64,000 nucleotides of DNA from Streptomyces actinomycinicus (lineage in GTDB: Bacteria; Actinomycetota; Actinomycetes; Streptomycetales; Streptomycetaceae). Made by a program: the position numbers and the translations under genes. Position 1 is the stretch's first letter; each line of letters opens with the position of its first letter. A model generated the notes under the pieces. That model had not been told where the DNA came from, made no database searches, and was given only the letters and a program-made list of their open reading frames with translations. This document shows positions 9,298 to 17,659 of this stretch, piece after piece. Location: NCBI RefSeq assembly GCF_016741775.1, contig NZ_JAERRK010000004.1, positions 248,001 to 312,000 on the forward strand, written 5' to 3'.

Positions 9298-9774
9298 GCC
9301 ACCGCAATCTACGGCTACACCGCCGACGGCAGGGTGGTACGGGAACTGACCACGGCCGACCCCGAGGTACGCATCGAGTGGGCGGTGCACGTGGCCAACC
9401 GGAAGGCGGCCTGGTACCAGTTCCGGCTCGCGCTGGACATCCCCGCCATGGCCGGCAAGAGCGTCGCCCGCCGCAACAAGGGCGTCGACCGCCGCAAGCT
9501 GGTCATCGACCCGGGCCGCAAGGTGCTCGACGCAGCGAGCACCGCGACCGTCGACTTCAGCGGCGGCAGGTTCCTCGATGCCCTCGACGTACCGCTCGGC
9601 TCGATGCACACCGACGCGCAGGGCCGGCTGGTCGTCCTCGGCGGCAGGGGGCACTCCGCCGCACCGTTCAACGCCCCGCTGGCCTCGTTCGGCAACAACG
9701 ACGGCTGGTGCGACGACACTTCCGACGGGCCCGTCACCGCCACACTCACCCTCGCCGGGCACGCCGCCACGGCG
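9298..9774 (+). pseudogene. remnant of a LodA/GoxA-type (cysteine tryptophylquinone) amino-acid oxidase
   Basis: About 155 residues match the N-terminal part of the LodA family. The recognisable blocks are IYGYTADGRVVREL, IEWAVHVANRKAAWYQF, RRKLVIDPGRK, GRLVVLGGRGHSAAPF and FGNNDGWCDDTSDGPVTATL. The first family block (IHPAIGIARVGNS-type) is missing upstream. The frame dissolves into unrelated low-complexity sequence just after the DDTSDGPVTATL block, whereas the family runs to about 600-700 residues and carries its quinone-forming Trp and Cys in the lost part. No partner flavoprotein (LodB type) is nearby. This is a doubly truncated, non-functional relic. Confidence 0.7.
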
Positions 9775-9953
9775 AACCGACCGCACGCTGCCACACCAGC
9801 AGCCCCAGCCGGTCCGCCCACCAGGAGTTGTCTCGACGGTTCATGGCGACGTGTCACTCGGCCGTGATCCACCGCTGGAGATCATTTGAAGACACCGCCC
9901 AGTGGGCGAGAGCTGCTCGCCCGGCGGCGTCCTGAAGCGGTCGCGAGATCCGT

Positions 9954-10427
9954 TCAGCCGATGGTGAAGCGCTGGTTCTGGGCGCCTCGGTCGCAGCGGG
10001 CAGTGCGGTAGTAGCCGTTGTCCTGCTGGTAGAGGCAGCGGCCCGTGCCGACGCTTTGGAGCATGATGGCGCTGCGGGCGGCGGGCTGGGCGGTGCGCCA
10101 CTTCTGGTATGAGCCGCCGTTACAGCGCAGGGGGTAGACGTCGCCCCGGTCATTGCTGTCGAGGCAACGGCCCCAGAAGTTGTTCTTGAGAGTGGTGCTC
10201 GTGTTGAGGCGGCCGTTCCACTGCCACAGGAGGCTGCCGCGTCCGGTGCTGCAGCGGTCGCCCTTGAGGCCGGTCTCGGAGTTCTCGCGCAGGCAGTCAC
10301 CGTAGCGGTAGTTCGCGAAGCGGCTGGTGGCGGTGGCAGCCGAGGCGGTTGCGGGGGTGAGGAGGGGGAGGGCGAGGCCGGCTGCGGCGACGAGGGCGGC
10401 GAAGGCTTTCCGGGTCGGGCGGCGCAC
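9954..10427 (-). CDS. secreted ricin-type beta-trefoil lectin-like protein
   Basis: A protein of 157 residues. An N-terminal Sec signal peptide (RRPTRK, a hydrophobic core, then a TATASAAT-type cleavage site near residue 31) precedes a single ricin B-type repeat domain. Trefoil hallmarks are YGDCLRENS, LLWQWNG, NNFWGRCLD, YQKWRT, TGRCLYQQ and NQRFTIG. Four or more cysteines sit where disulfides are usual. The GTG start follows AAGGAGA. No catalytic domain is attached, so it probably binds carbohydrate at or outside the cell wall. Confidence 0.85.
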   Translation of the reverse strand: MRRPTRKAFAALVAAAGLALPLLTPATASAATATSRFANYRYGDCLRENSETGLKGDRCSTGRGSLLWQWNGRLNTSTTLKNNFWGRCLDSNDRGDVYPLRCNGGSYQKWRTAQPAARSAIMLQSVGTGRCLYQQDNGYYRTARCDRGAQNQRFTIG

Positions 10428-10875
10428 TGGGGTCTCCTTGCAGTGGTTTCCACAGGTACGTCGACAGGATCCCCGAACACCATCGCCGACACCTGAAAAA
10501 TGGGGAAAACCACCGGATCGAGCCGCTCATGCCGGCCGATCCGGTCCGAGGACGGCGCCGAGCCGATCACCGCGGCACGCTCGGGACCATCGCGTCCGGC
10601 GGGACCTCCCCGAGGAACTCGGCTCGTTCCTGGACCAGCGCTGCGCCCCACCCTGTCGGCCTTGCCGGCCCTGCTGAAGCCGAGGCCGGTGATCTTGCGC
10701 TGGACGCCGGAGGGCGCGGACTCGGGCGCGTACGGCACGCGGGCGTCGAGTCGTGCGGTGCCCGCGTGCCGTTCAGGCGGGGTGCGCGTGCGAGGAGAGC
10801 CACCGGAGTCACCGGGTGCGGTGCAGGCGCCGGCCCTCGTCGGGTCGTGCACCGCACCCAGGGGATGGAGCCGGT
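10428..10875. other. 448-bp intergenic region between the lectin gene and htpG
   Basis: No convincing gene was found: overlapping frames on both strands give low-complexity translations without family signatures. The part nearest 10428 should contain the lectin promoter. It includes a short A-rich patch near 10495-10510. Confidence 0.35.
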
Positions 10876-12786
10876 CTACAGCGCGCGTTCCAGGCGGTCC
10901 GCCATCAGCTTGACGAACCGGGCCGGTTCCTTCGGCTGTCCGCCCTCGGCGAGCACCGCCAGGCCGTGCAGGACTTCGGCGGTCTCGGCGAGTTCCGTGT
11001 GGTCCTCGCGCTCCTTGTACGCCTGGTTGAGGCCCTTCACGAGCTGGTGGTCCGGGTTGAGTTCCAGGATCCGCTTGGCCCTGGGCACTTCCTGGCCCAT
11101 CGCGCGATACATGTTCTCCAGGGCCGGGGTCAGGTCGTGCGCGTCGGAGACGACGCAGGCCGGGGAGACGGTGAGGCGGGAGGACAGGCGTACTTCCTTG
11201 ATGTCCTCGTCCAGCTGTTCCTTCATCCAGCCGAGCAGCCCGGCGTACTCCTCGTTCTGCTTCTCGCGTTCGCCGTCGGAGGTGTCCTCGTCCTCGGCGC
11301 CGAGGTCGATCCGGCCCTTGGCGACGGAGCGCAGCGTCTTGCCCTCGTACTCACCGACGGCGTCGGCCCACACCTCGTCGACGGCGTCGGTGAGCAGCAG
11401 CACCTCGATGCCCCGTTCCCGGAACGCCTCCATGTGCGGCGAGTTCTCGATGCTCTGCCGGGACTCGCCGGTCAGGTAGTAGATGTCCTCCTGACCGTCC
11501 TTCATCCGCTCGACGTAGCTCTTCAGCGTGGTCGGCTCGGTGTCGTGGTGCGTGCTGGCGAACGAGGCGACGGCGAGGATGGCGTCGCGGTTCTCGGAGT
11601 CGGTGACCAGCCCCTCCTTCAGGACGGTGCCGAACTCCCGCCAGAACGTGCCGTACCGCTCCTGGTCCTTGGCCATCATCTCCTTGACCGTGGACAGCAC
11701 CTTCTTCGTCAGCCGTCGGCGCATCATCTCGATGTGGCGGTCCTGCTGGAGGATCTCGCGCGAGACGTTGAGCGACAGATCCGCCGCGTCCACGACACCC
11801 TTGACGAAGCGGAGGTACGGCGGCAGCAGCGCCTCGCAGTCGTCCATGATGAACACGCGCTTGACGTACAGCTGCACACCCCGCTTGAAGTCCCGCGTGA
11901 ACAGGTCGTGGGGGGCGTGCGCGGGCAGGAACAGCAGGGCCTGGTACTCGAAGGTGCCCTCGGCCTGGAGCCTGATGGTCTCCAGCGGGTCGCGCCAGTC
12001 GTGGCCGATGTGCTTGTACAGCTCGTGGTACTCGTCCTCGGACACCTCGTCACGCGCCCGCGCCCAGAGCGCCTTCATGGAGTTGAGCGTCTCGGGCGCG
12101 GGCGCCTCGTCGCTCTCGCCGGCAGCGGCGGGCCCTTCCGGCAGCATCCGGATGGGCCAGGTGATGAAGTCCGAGTACCGCTTGACGATCTCCTTGATCT
12201 TCCACGGGGAGGTGTAGTCGTGGAGCTGGTTCTCGGGGTCGGCCGGCTTCAGGTGCAGCGTGACCGACGTCCCCTGCGGCGCGTCGTCCGCCGTCTCCAG
12301 CGTGTACGTGCCCTCGCCGCGCGACGACCAGCGCGTGCCGTGCGACTCACCGGCCCGGCGGGTCAGCAGGGTGACCTCGTCCGCGACCATGAAGCCGGAG
12401 TAGAAGCCCACGCCGAACTGGCCGATGAGCCCCTCTTCCCCGGCCGCGTCCTTGGCCTCCCGCAGCTCCTGGAGGAACTTCGCCGTGCCCGAGTTGGCGA
12501 TCGTGCCGATGAGCCGGCCCACCTCGTCGTACGACATCCCGATGCCGTTGTCCCGCACGGTCAGGGTGCGGGCCTCCTTGTCGACGTCGATCTCGATGTG
12601 CAGATCGGAGACATCGGCGTCGAGCGAGTCGTCCCACAGCTTCTCCAGGCGCAGCTTGTCCAGTGCGTCGGATGCGTTGGAGACGAGCTCCCGCAGGAAG
12701 ACATCCTTGTTCGAGTAGACGGAGTGGATCATCAGCTGAAGCAGCTGACGGGCCTCTACTTGAAACTCAAACGTCTCGGTCGGCAT
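10876..12786 (-). CDS. htpG: HtpG, bacterial Hsp90 chaperone
   Basis: A protein of 636 residues, a normal length for HtpG. The GHKL ATPase domain at the N-terminus carries [21 protein letters not shown] and [15 protein letters not shown], which together bind ATP and Mg2+. The middle domain contains [10 protein letters not shown] and [10 protein letters not shown]. The C-terminal dimerisation domain follows, without the eukaryotic MEEVD tail. The ATG at 12786 opens the conserved [16 protein letters not shown] segment. The frame is open further upstream, but that part is unrelated to Hsp90. It is a monocistronic cytosolic chaperone that diverges from the SRPBCC gene. Confidence 0.97.
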
Positions 12787-13022
12787 GTTCGCGAACACCT
12801 CACAGGTCCTGTCGCCGGAACTGATGGCAGACACAGTAAAACACCACGTCAGGGCGGTGGCCGGATTGTGAGGCAGGTGGCTGGATCTGACTCTCGACGC
12901 GGCTTGCGTGGTCCAGTGGTCATGACCATCCGCTGCCCGGGTACTCGGCGGTTCCGGGTCCCGGCCCGCCGGACGGGCCGACGGGCCTTCGGACAGTCGA
13001 ACGTGACAACGGAGGCACACAG

Positions 13023-13499
13023 ATGAGCAAGGTCAAGGAAGCGGTGGACGTCGACGTTCCGCTGCACACCGCCTACAACCAGTGGACGCAGTTCGAGCAG
13101 TTCCCGAACTTCATGGAAGGCGTCGAGGAGGTCATCCAGCTGGACGACCGGCACAACCACTGGACGACGAAGATCGGCGGAGTACGGCGCGAGTTCGACA
13201 CCGAGATCGTCGACCAGCTCCCCGACGAGCGCATCACCTGGCGCACCACCAGCGGCGACACCGACCAGAAGGGCACGGTCCGCTTCGAGCCCCTGGACGA
13301 GACCCACACGAGGGTGGAGCTGGTGATGGACATCGAGCCCAGGGGGGCGGCGGAGAAGGTCGCCGACGTGATCGGCACCATCGACCGGCGTGTCAAGGGC
13401 GACATGAAGCGGTTCAAGCAGTTCATCGAGGAACGCGGCGCGGAGTCCGGCAGCTGGCGCGGCCGCATCCGTCCCGGGGGCGCGGGACCGGCCGTGTGA
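13023..13499 (+). CDS. SRPBCC (START-like, polyketide cyclase/dehydrase type) protein
   Basis: A protein of 158 residues. The opening VDVDVPLHTAYNQWTQFEQFPNFMEGVEEV is the classic start of the coenzyme-Q-binding/SRPBCC group (COG5637-like). The later AAEKVADVIGTIDRRVKGDMKRFKQFIEER is the long C-terminal helix of the helix-grip fold. Such stand-alone proteins are common in Streptomyces and bind hydrophobic ligands, but no reaction is known for this branch. GGAGG lies nine bases before the ATG. It is divergent from htpG, with 236 bp between them, and has no biosynthetic neighbour. Confidence 0.85.
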   Translation: MSKVKEAVDVDVPLHTAYNQWTQFEQFPNFMEGVEEVIQLDDRHNHWTTKIGGVRREFDTEIVDQLPDERITWRTTSGDTDQKGTVRFEPLDETHTRVELVMDIEPRGAAEKVADVIGTIDRRVKGDMKRFKQFIEERGAESGSWRGRIRPGGAGPAV

Positions 13500-13548
13500 C
13501 CGGCCCGGCTCCTGATGCGTAGGGTCGCGGCGGGCGACTCCCGAAGCC

Positions 13549-13593
13549 CCCGCAGCACCGTCCGTGCCCGCCGGGGCCGGCCGGTGCTGCGGG
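13549..13593. terminator. bidirectional stem-loop between the SRPBCC and LanC-like genes
   Basis: A perfect 12-bp stem, CCCGCAGCACCG and CGGTGCTGCGGG, encloses a 21-nt loop between two convergent genes. It has no U-tract, as is common in Streptomyces terminators. Confidence 0.65.
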
Positions 13594-13618
13594 CGCGCTC
13601 GCGGCGGTTCAGGGTCGG

Positions 13619-14944
13619 TCACGACACGGTACTGCGCACCTGGACCGGCACCGCCCACCACTGGTCCGGGCGGTCCACGACCGGAGCGCTCGGGCCGGTG
13701 CCGAGGACGCGGGTGAGGCGGAGGAGGTAGGCGGCGATGCCGGCGGCGCCTTGCATCCAGGTGGTGGCCGGCGGGAGCAGCGGTGGGTTCCTGCGGTGCT
13801 CCAGGAAGCGCCAGCGGGCGCCCGCCTCGTCCCTGACCGCCCGTGCGACCAGTGCGTCGCCCATCGTGCGCGCCGCCTGCCGGAAGGTCTCCGCTCGTGC
13901 CGAGCCGGCGCAGTCCTGCGCAGCGTCCAGGAAGACGTCGCCCACGCCCGCCGTGCCGCAGCAGCGGCCGTCGTTGTCCCAGAAGCCGGGGCGCAGCCGC
14001 TGCGGGACTCCCGAGGCCAGGATCGAGGCCAGGCTGCGGTCCCGCAGATCGCCGACCGGGATGCCCGACACCTCGGACACACCCGCGTGGGACAGCGCCG
14101 TGAACAGGTGCGAGGTGCCTGCCGGGCCGTGGCACCAGGTGTACGTCACCGGTTCCACGTCCCGTGTCGACGGCGGGATCGTGTGCGGGACGGTGAAGCC
14201 GCCGTCCGCCAGGGAGCCCACGGACAGGACGTGCCGGGCTCCCTGGACCGCGGCCTCGACGAAGTCCTCGCGGCCGAGCGCCGCACCCGTCACGGCCAGC
14301 GCCGCGGCGACCCCGGCCGTGCCGTGCGAGTAGTTCGGGCTCCGCGACTCGGAGCCGGGCACGATCCCCCAGTCCAGGCCCGCCGTGGTCCGGTCCGCCA
14401 CCCCGAGCAGGGCCTCGCAGCCCGTCGTGGCGATCTGCTCCGCCAACTCGCCGCCCGCCCAGATCGCCGTGAGCACCACGCCGGCCGTGCCCATGACGAG
14501 GTCGTTGATCGGCCTGTCGGAACCCGCTTCGAACTCGAGGGTGGTCTTCCAGCCTTCGGGGGTCGCCAGCTCGGCCAGTCGTCGCAGAGGGACCGACTCC
14601 TGGCCCGGGGCGAGCAGCTTCAGCGCCGTGGCGTCGCCCGCCAGACCGTCGTACAGGGACGGTTCGACCCGGCGTTCCGCCTGCGTCGAGAGCCTGGCCA
14701 CGATCCCCGCCGCCAGCGCCTGTTCGCCCTCGCTCAGCTCCCGGTACTGTGCGATCTCCGCCAGCACCGGAGCCAGGCCCGCGATCCCCGCGTACAGCGT
14801 GTCGCGGTCCTCCGCGGGTGATGTGCCGGGGCCGTCCTCAGGAACCTCCACCGGCAGCCAGGGGCCTTCGTCCTCACGGACCTGGTCCATTACCCATGAC
14901 CAGGCGGCCTCGCCCAGTTCCCGGTACACGTCGTCAGCCGTCAC
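13619..14944 (-). CDS. stand-alone LanC-like protein
   Basis: A protein of 441 residues with the repeated helical-toroid pattern of LanC (YAGIAGLAP, YDGLAGDATAL, NYSHGTAGVAAAL, TWCHGPAGTSHL, GRCCGTAGVGDVF, TWMQGAAGIAAYL). Candidate zinc ligands are C271, C328 and C329. Most LanC enzymes have Cys-His-Gly at the last position, whereas here it is CCG, as in some LanM cyclases. H207 in SHG matches the catalytic His region. No precursor peptide, dehydratase or transporter gene is nearby, so a lanthipeptide cluster is not supported. Members of this actinobacterial group may act on other thiol or dehydroamino substrates. Confidence 0.85.
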   Translation of the reverse strand: MTADDVYRELGEAAWSWVMDQVREDEGPWLPVEVPEDGPGTSPAEDRDTLYAGIAGLAPVLAEIAQYRELSEGEQALAAGIVARLSTQAERRVEPSLYDGLAGDATALKLLAPGQESVPLRRLAELATPEGWKTTLEFEAGSDRPINDLVMGTAGVVLTAIWAGGELAEQIATTGCEALLGVADRTTAGLDWGIVPGSESRSPNYSHGTAGVAAALAVTGAALGREDFVEAAVQGARHVLSVGSLADGGFTVPHTIPPSTRDVEPVTYTWCHGPAGTSHLFTALSHAGVSEVSGIPVGDLRDRSLASILASGVPQRLRPGFWDNDGRCCGTAGVGDVFLDAAQDCAGSARAETFRQAARTMGDALVARAVRDEAGARWRFLEHRRNPPLLPPATTWMQGAAGIAAYLLRLTRVLGTGPSAPVVDRPDQWWAVPVQVRSTVS

Positions 14945-15052
14945 TCCGACACGCTACAGCGGCCCGATGGGCACGGACATGTGATTTCGGCTCCGCGAAC
15001 CGGTCCTCGACGATGGCCCGGCAACTTCGGGCACTGGGCCAGGAAACAGCGA

Positions 15053-15080
15053 TGGCAAGGAGTTCATCCGCTCCTTGCCA
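15053..15080. promoter_or_regulatory. perfect 10-bp inverted repeat in the LanC-like/rifamycin-locus divergent region
   Basis: TGGCAAGGAG and CTCCTTGCCA are separated by eight bases and followed by an AT-rich patch (ctatcaacttatag) up to 15094. Its place between divergent genes suggests an operator overlapping a promoter. A hairpin in RNA is the alternative. Confidence 0.5.
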
Positions 15081-15102
15081 CTATCAACTTATAGCGCACC
15101 CG

Positions 15103-15122
15103 GGGGCTTGCGGCAAGGCCCC
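15103..15122 (+). promoter_or_regulatory. rifamycin-associated element (RAE)
   Basis: The sequence GGGGCTTGCGGCAAGGCCCC matches, from memory, the roughly 19-bp RAE described upstream of rifamycin-inactivating genes (rgt, rph) and helR in actinomycetes. It lies 60 bp before the glycosyltransferase fragment start and about 335 bp before helR, in the correct orientation to drive both. Its presence beside helR is mutually confirming. Confidence 0.85.
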
Positions 15123-15182
15123 CGTCGTCCCGCAGAATTGCCGGCCGAGGCCAGGAAGCTGTGGAAACGGGGTGTTCGAACC

Positions 15183-15404
15183 ATGCGTGCGCTTTTGTCG
15201 ACATATGGGTCACGCGGGGATGTGGAACCGCCGGCGGGACTCGCCGTGCGGCTGCGGGAGCTGGGCGCGGAGGTCCGCGTCTGTGCGCCGCCCGACGAGG
15301 ACTTCGCACAGCGGCTGGCCGGGGTCGGCGTGGCGCTGGTGCCGGCCGGCCCGTCGGCGCGCGCCCTGACCGAAGCGGCGCCGGCAGGTCGTCCTTCCGC
15401 GTGA
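15183..15404 (+). pseudogene. truncated rifamycin-type glycosyltransferase (Rgt/MGT family) fragment
   Basis: Only 73 residues remain, beginning with MRALLSTYGSRGDVEPPAGL, the canonical N-terminus of GT1/MGT macrolide- and rifamycin-type glycosyltransferases, followed by LGAEVRVCAPPDEDFA. The family needs about 400 residues. Here the frame ends at a stop right after the first Rossmann strands, and no remnant of the nucleotide-sugar domain follows before helR. It sits directly downstream of the RAE, the place held by an intact rgt gene in some streptomycetes. It appears to have been deleted internally, leaving a leader fragment in front of helR. Confidence 0.75.
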
Positions 15405-15457
15405 ACCGCCCCGCCGCACCCGACGGTCGCACGTCACCCCACTACGGAGCCGCCTTC

Positions 15458-17608
15458 ATGAACACCTTGACCACCAGTGCATTCGACCTTCCCGGCCGAC
15501 TCGCCGCGAAGGCCGACCCGGCGCTGATCGCCGGCGACGAGCAGCATTTCGCGGCCGTCGCGGCATGCCTGCAGCAGGCGATCGCGGACGTGTCCGAACG
15601 CCTCGAGGCCCAGCTCAGGGCGCCCGGTGGGGTCGGCCGGGCCGCGATGGACCGGGACGTGGAGGTGCACCGGCTGACCGGCCGGCTGCGCACGCTGCGC
15701 CGGCACGGACTGGACCTGTGCCTGGGCCGCATGGTCGGCGTGGACGACGCCGAGCCCGTGTACGTGGGACGGCTGGGCCTGACCGACAGTACGGGGCGCC
15801 GGCTGCTGATCGACTGGCGCTCCCCCGCCGCCGAGCCGTTCTTCGGCGCCACCCACGCCGATCCGATGGGGCTGGCGAGCCGCCGCAGGTACCGCTGGAT
15901 CGGCGGCCGGATCAGCGACTACTGGGACGAGGTGTTCACCGCGGACGGGTTCGCCGGGCACGCCGCGCTCGATGACCAGTCCGCCTTCATCGCCGGCCTG
16001 AACAGCAGCCGGTCGCCGCGGATGCGTGACGTGCTCGGCACCATCCAGGCCGACCAGGACGCCATCATCCGCGCCGGATCCCGTGGGGCGCTCGTGGTCG
16101 ACGGCGGTCCGGGCACGGGCAAGACCGTCGTAGCACTGCACCGCACCGCCTACCTGCTGTACGCGGACCCGCGTCTCGGTCACCGCCGGGGCGGTGTGCT
16201 GTTCGTCGGTCCGCACCGGCCCTACCTGGCCTACGTCGCCGACGTCCTGCCCAGCCTCGGCGAGGAGGGCGTGCAGACCTGCACCCTGCGGGACCTGGTC
16301 GCCGAGGGGGCCGGCGCGGCGGCCGAGGCCGATCCCGAGGTGGCCCGGCTGAAGTCGTCCGCGCGGATGGTGAAGGCGATCGAGACCGCCGTACGGTTCT
16401 ACGAGGAGCCGCCCGCCGAGGGGTTGACGGTCACCGTCGACTGGACCGACGTCCGGCTGACCGCCGACGACTGGGCGGAGGCGTTCGAGGCGCCGGAACC
16501 AGGCACTCCGCACAACGAGGCGCGTGACCAGATCTGGGAGAAGCTGGTCGCGATCGTGCGGGACAGGTACGACGGCGACGACATCCCGCCCGAGCAGTTC
16601 CGCAGGACGCTGCGGCAGGACAAGGAGCTGGTCGGGACCCTCAACCGGGCCTGGCCGCTACTCGAAGCGGCCGACCTCGTCTCGGACCTGTGGTCGGTCC
16701 CCGCCTACCTGCGGATGTGTGCCCCCTGGCTCGGTCCCGACGAGGTCCGCAGACTGCAGCGCGCGGACGCGCAGGCCTGGACGGTGTCGGACCTGCCGCT
16801 GCTGGACGCGGCCCGGCACCGGCTCGGCGATCCGACGGCGGAGGCGCGTGAGCGGCGGCGCAGGGCGTCCGTCGCCGCCGAACGCGCGCGCATGGCGAGG
16901 GTGATCGACGACGTGCTCGCGGCCGACGACGACGGGGAGGGAGCGGTGACCATGCTGCTCGGGCAGGATCTGAAGGACACCCTGGTCGACGAGGCCGCGC
17001 TGCCCGGCGCGGAACCGGACCTGCTCGCCGGGCCGTTCGCGCACATCGTCGTGGACGAGGCCCAGGAACTGACCGACGCGGAGTGGCAGATGCTGCTGCT
17101 GCGCTGCCCGTCCCGGAGCTTCACCATCGTCGGGGACCGGGCCCAGGCCCGGCACGGGTTCACGGAGTCCTGGCGGGAAAGGCTCGGGCGAGCAGGGTTC
17201 GGCCGGATCGACCAGGCCTCGCTGACGGTCAACTACCGCACGCCGGAGGAGATCATGGCGGAGGCCGAGCCGGTCATCCGCGCCGTGCTCCCGGACGCCA
17301 ACGTGCCGGCCTCCATCCGCAGCAACGGCGTGCCCGTGGTCCACGGCTCCGTCTCCGACCTCCGCGCGGTCGTCGACGGCTGGCTCGCCACGCATGCCGA
17401 CGGTACCGCCTGCGTCATCGGCGACCCCGCCTTCCGGGCCGTGCCCCGTGTCCGGTCACTGCCCCCGGAACTGTGCAAGGGCCTCGAGTTCGACCTGGTC
17501 GTCCTCGTCGATCCGCAGAAGTTCGGCGAGGGCGTCGAAGGGGCGGTGGACCGCTATGTCGCGATGACCCGGGCGACCCGGCAACTGGTCGTCCTCACCA
17601 GCTGCTGA
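15458..17608 (+). CDS. helR: HelR-type RNA polymerase recycling ATPase (rifamycin tolerance)
   Basis: A protein of 716 residues related to UvrD/HelD. The N-terminal region (about 1-130) is the coiled-coil and RNA-polymerase-contact part. The ATPase then shows Walker A GGPGTGKT (216-223), Walker B HIVVDEAQEL, VGDRAQARHG, NYRTPEEI, CKGLEFDLVVLV and YVAMTRATRQLVVL. HelR proteins use ATP to displace rifamycins from RNA polymerase and are controlled by an RAE, which is present upstream. The ATG at 15458 follows GGAG at eight bases. The separating deletion in the glycosyltransferase leaves helR as the only working resistance gene of the locus. Generic HelD is the alternative, but the RAE argues for HelR. 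Confidence 0.88.
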   Translation: MNTLTTSAFDLPGRLAAKADPALIAGDEQHFAAVAACLQQAIADVSERLEAQLRAPGGVGRAAMDRDVEVHRLTGRLRTLRRHGLDLCLGRMVGVDDAEPVYVGRLGLTDSTGRRLLIDWRSPAAEPFFGATHADPMGLASRRRYRWIGGRISDYWDEVFTADGFAGHAALDDQSAFIAGLNSSRSPRMRDVLGTIQADQDAIIRAGSRGALVVDGGPGTGKTVVALHRTAYLLYADPRLGHRRGGVLFVGPHRPYLAYVADVLPSLGEEGVQTCTLRDLVAEGAGAAAEADPEVARLKSSARMVKAIETAVRFYEEPPAEGLTVTVDWTDVRLTADDWAEAFEAPEPGTPHNEARDQIWEKLVAIVRDRYDGDDIPPEQFRRTLRQDKELVGTLNRAWPLLEAADLVSDLWSVPAYLRMCAPWLGPDEVRRLQRADAQAWTVSDLPLLDAARHRLGDPTAEARERRRRASVAAERARMARVIDDVLAADDDGEGAVTMLLGQDLKDTLVDEAALPGAEPDLLAGPFAHIVVDEAQELTDAEWQMLLLRCPSRSFTIVGDRAQARHGFTESWRERLGRAGFGRIDQASLTVNYRTPEEIMAEAEPVIRAVLPDANVPASIRSNGVPVVHGSVSDLRAVVDGWLATHADGTACVIGDPAFRAVPRVRSLPPELCKGLEFDLVVLVDPQKFGEGVEGAVDRYVAMTRATRQLVVLTSC

Positions 17609-17614
17609 CGGCGG

Positions 17615-17652
17615 CCTCCCTGCCCGGTCCTCCTCCGGTCCCGGGCGGGAGG
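17615..17652. terminator. stem-loop between helR and the NlpC/P60 gene
   Basis: The convergent genes are separated by CCTCCC-t-GCCCGG pairing with CCGGGCGGGAGG, 12 paired bases with one bulge around a 13-nt loop. It probably terminates both transcripts. Confidence 0.55.
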
Positions 17653-17659
17653 GTGCTCG

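Noticed and set aside
10428..10875. Possible small gene or transposase remnant between the lectin gene and htpG
   Set aside because: No frame shows a recognisable family, a ribosome site and consistent codon use together.
13619..14944. Lanthipeptide biosynthetic cluster
   Set aside because: No dehydratase, transporter or Cys-rich precursor is found near the LanC-like gene.
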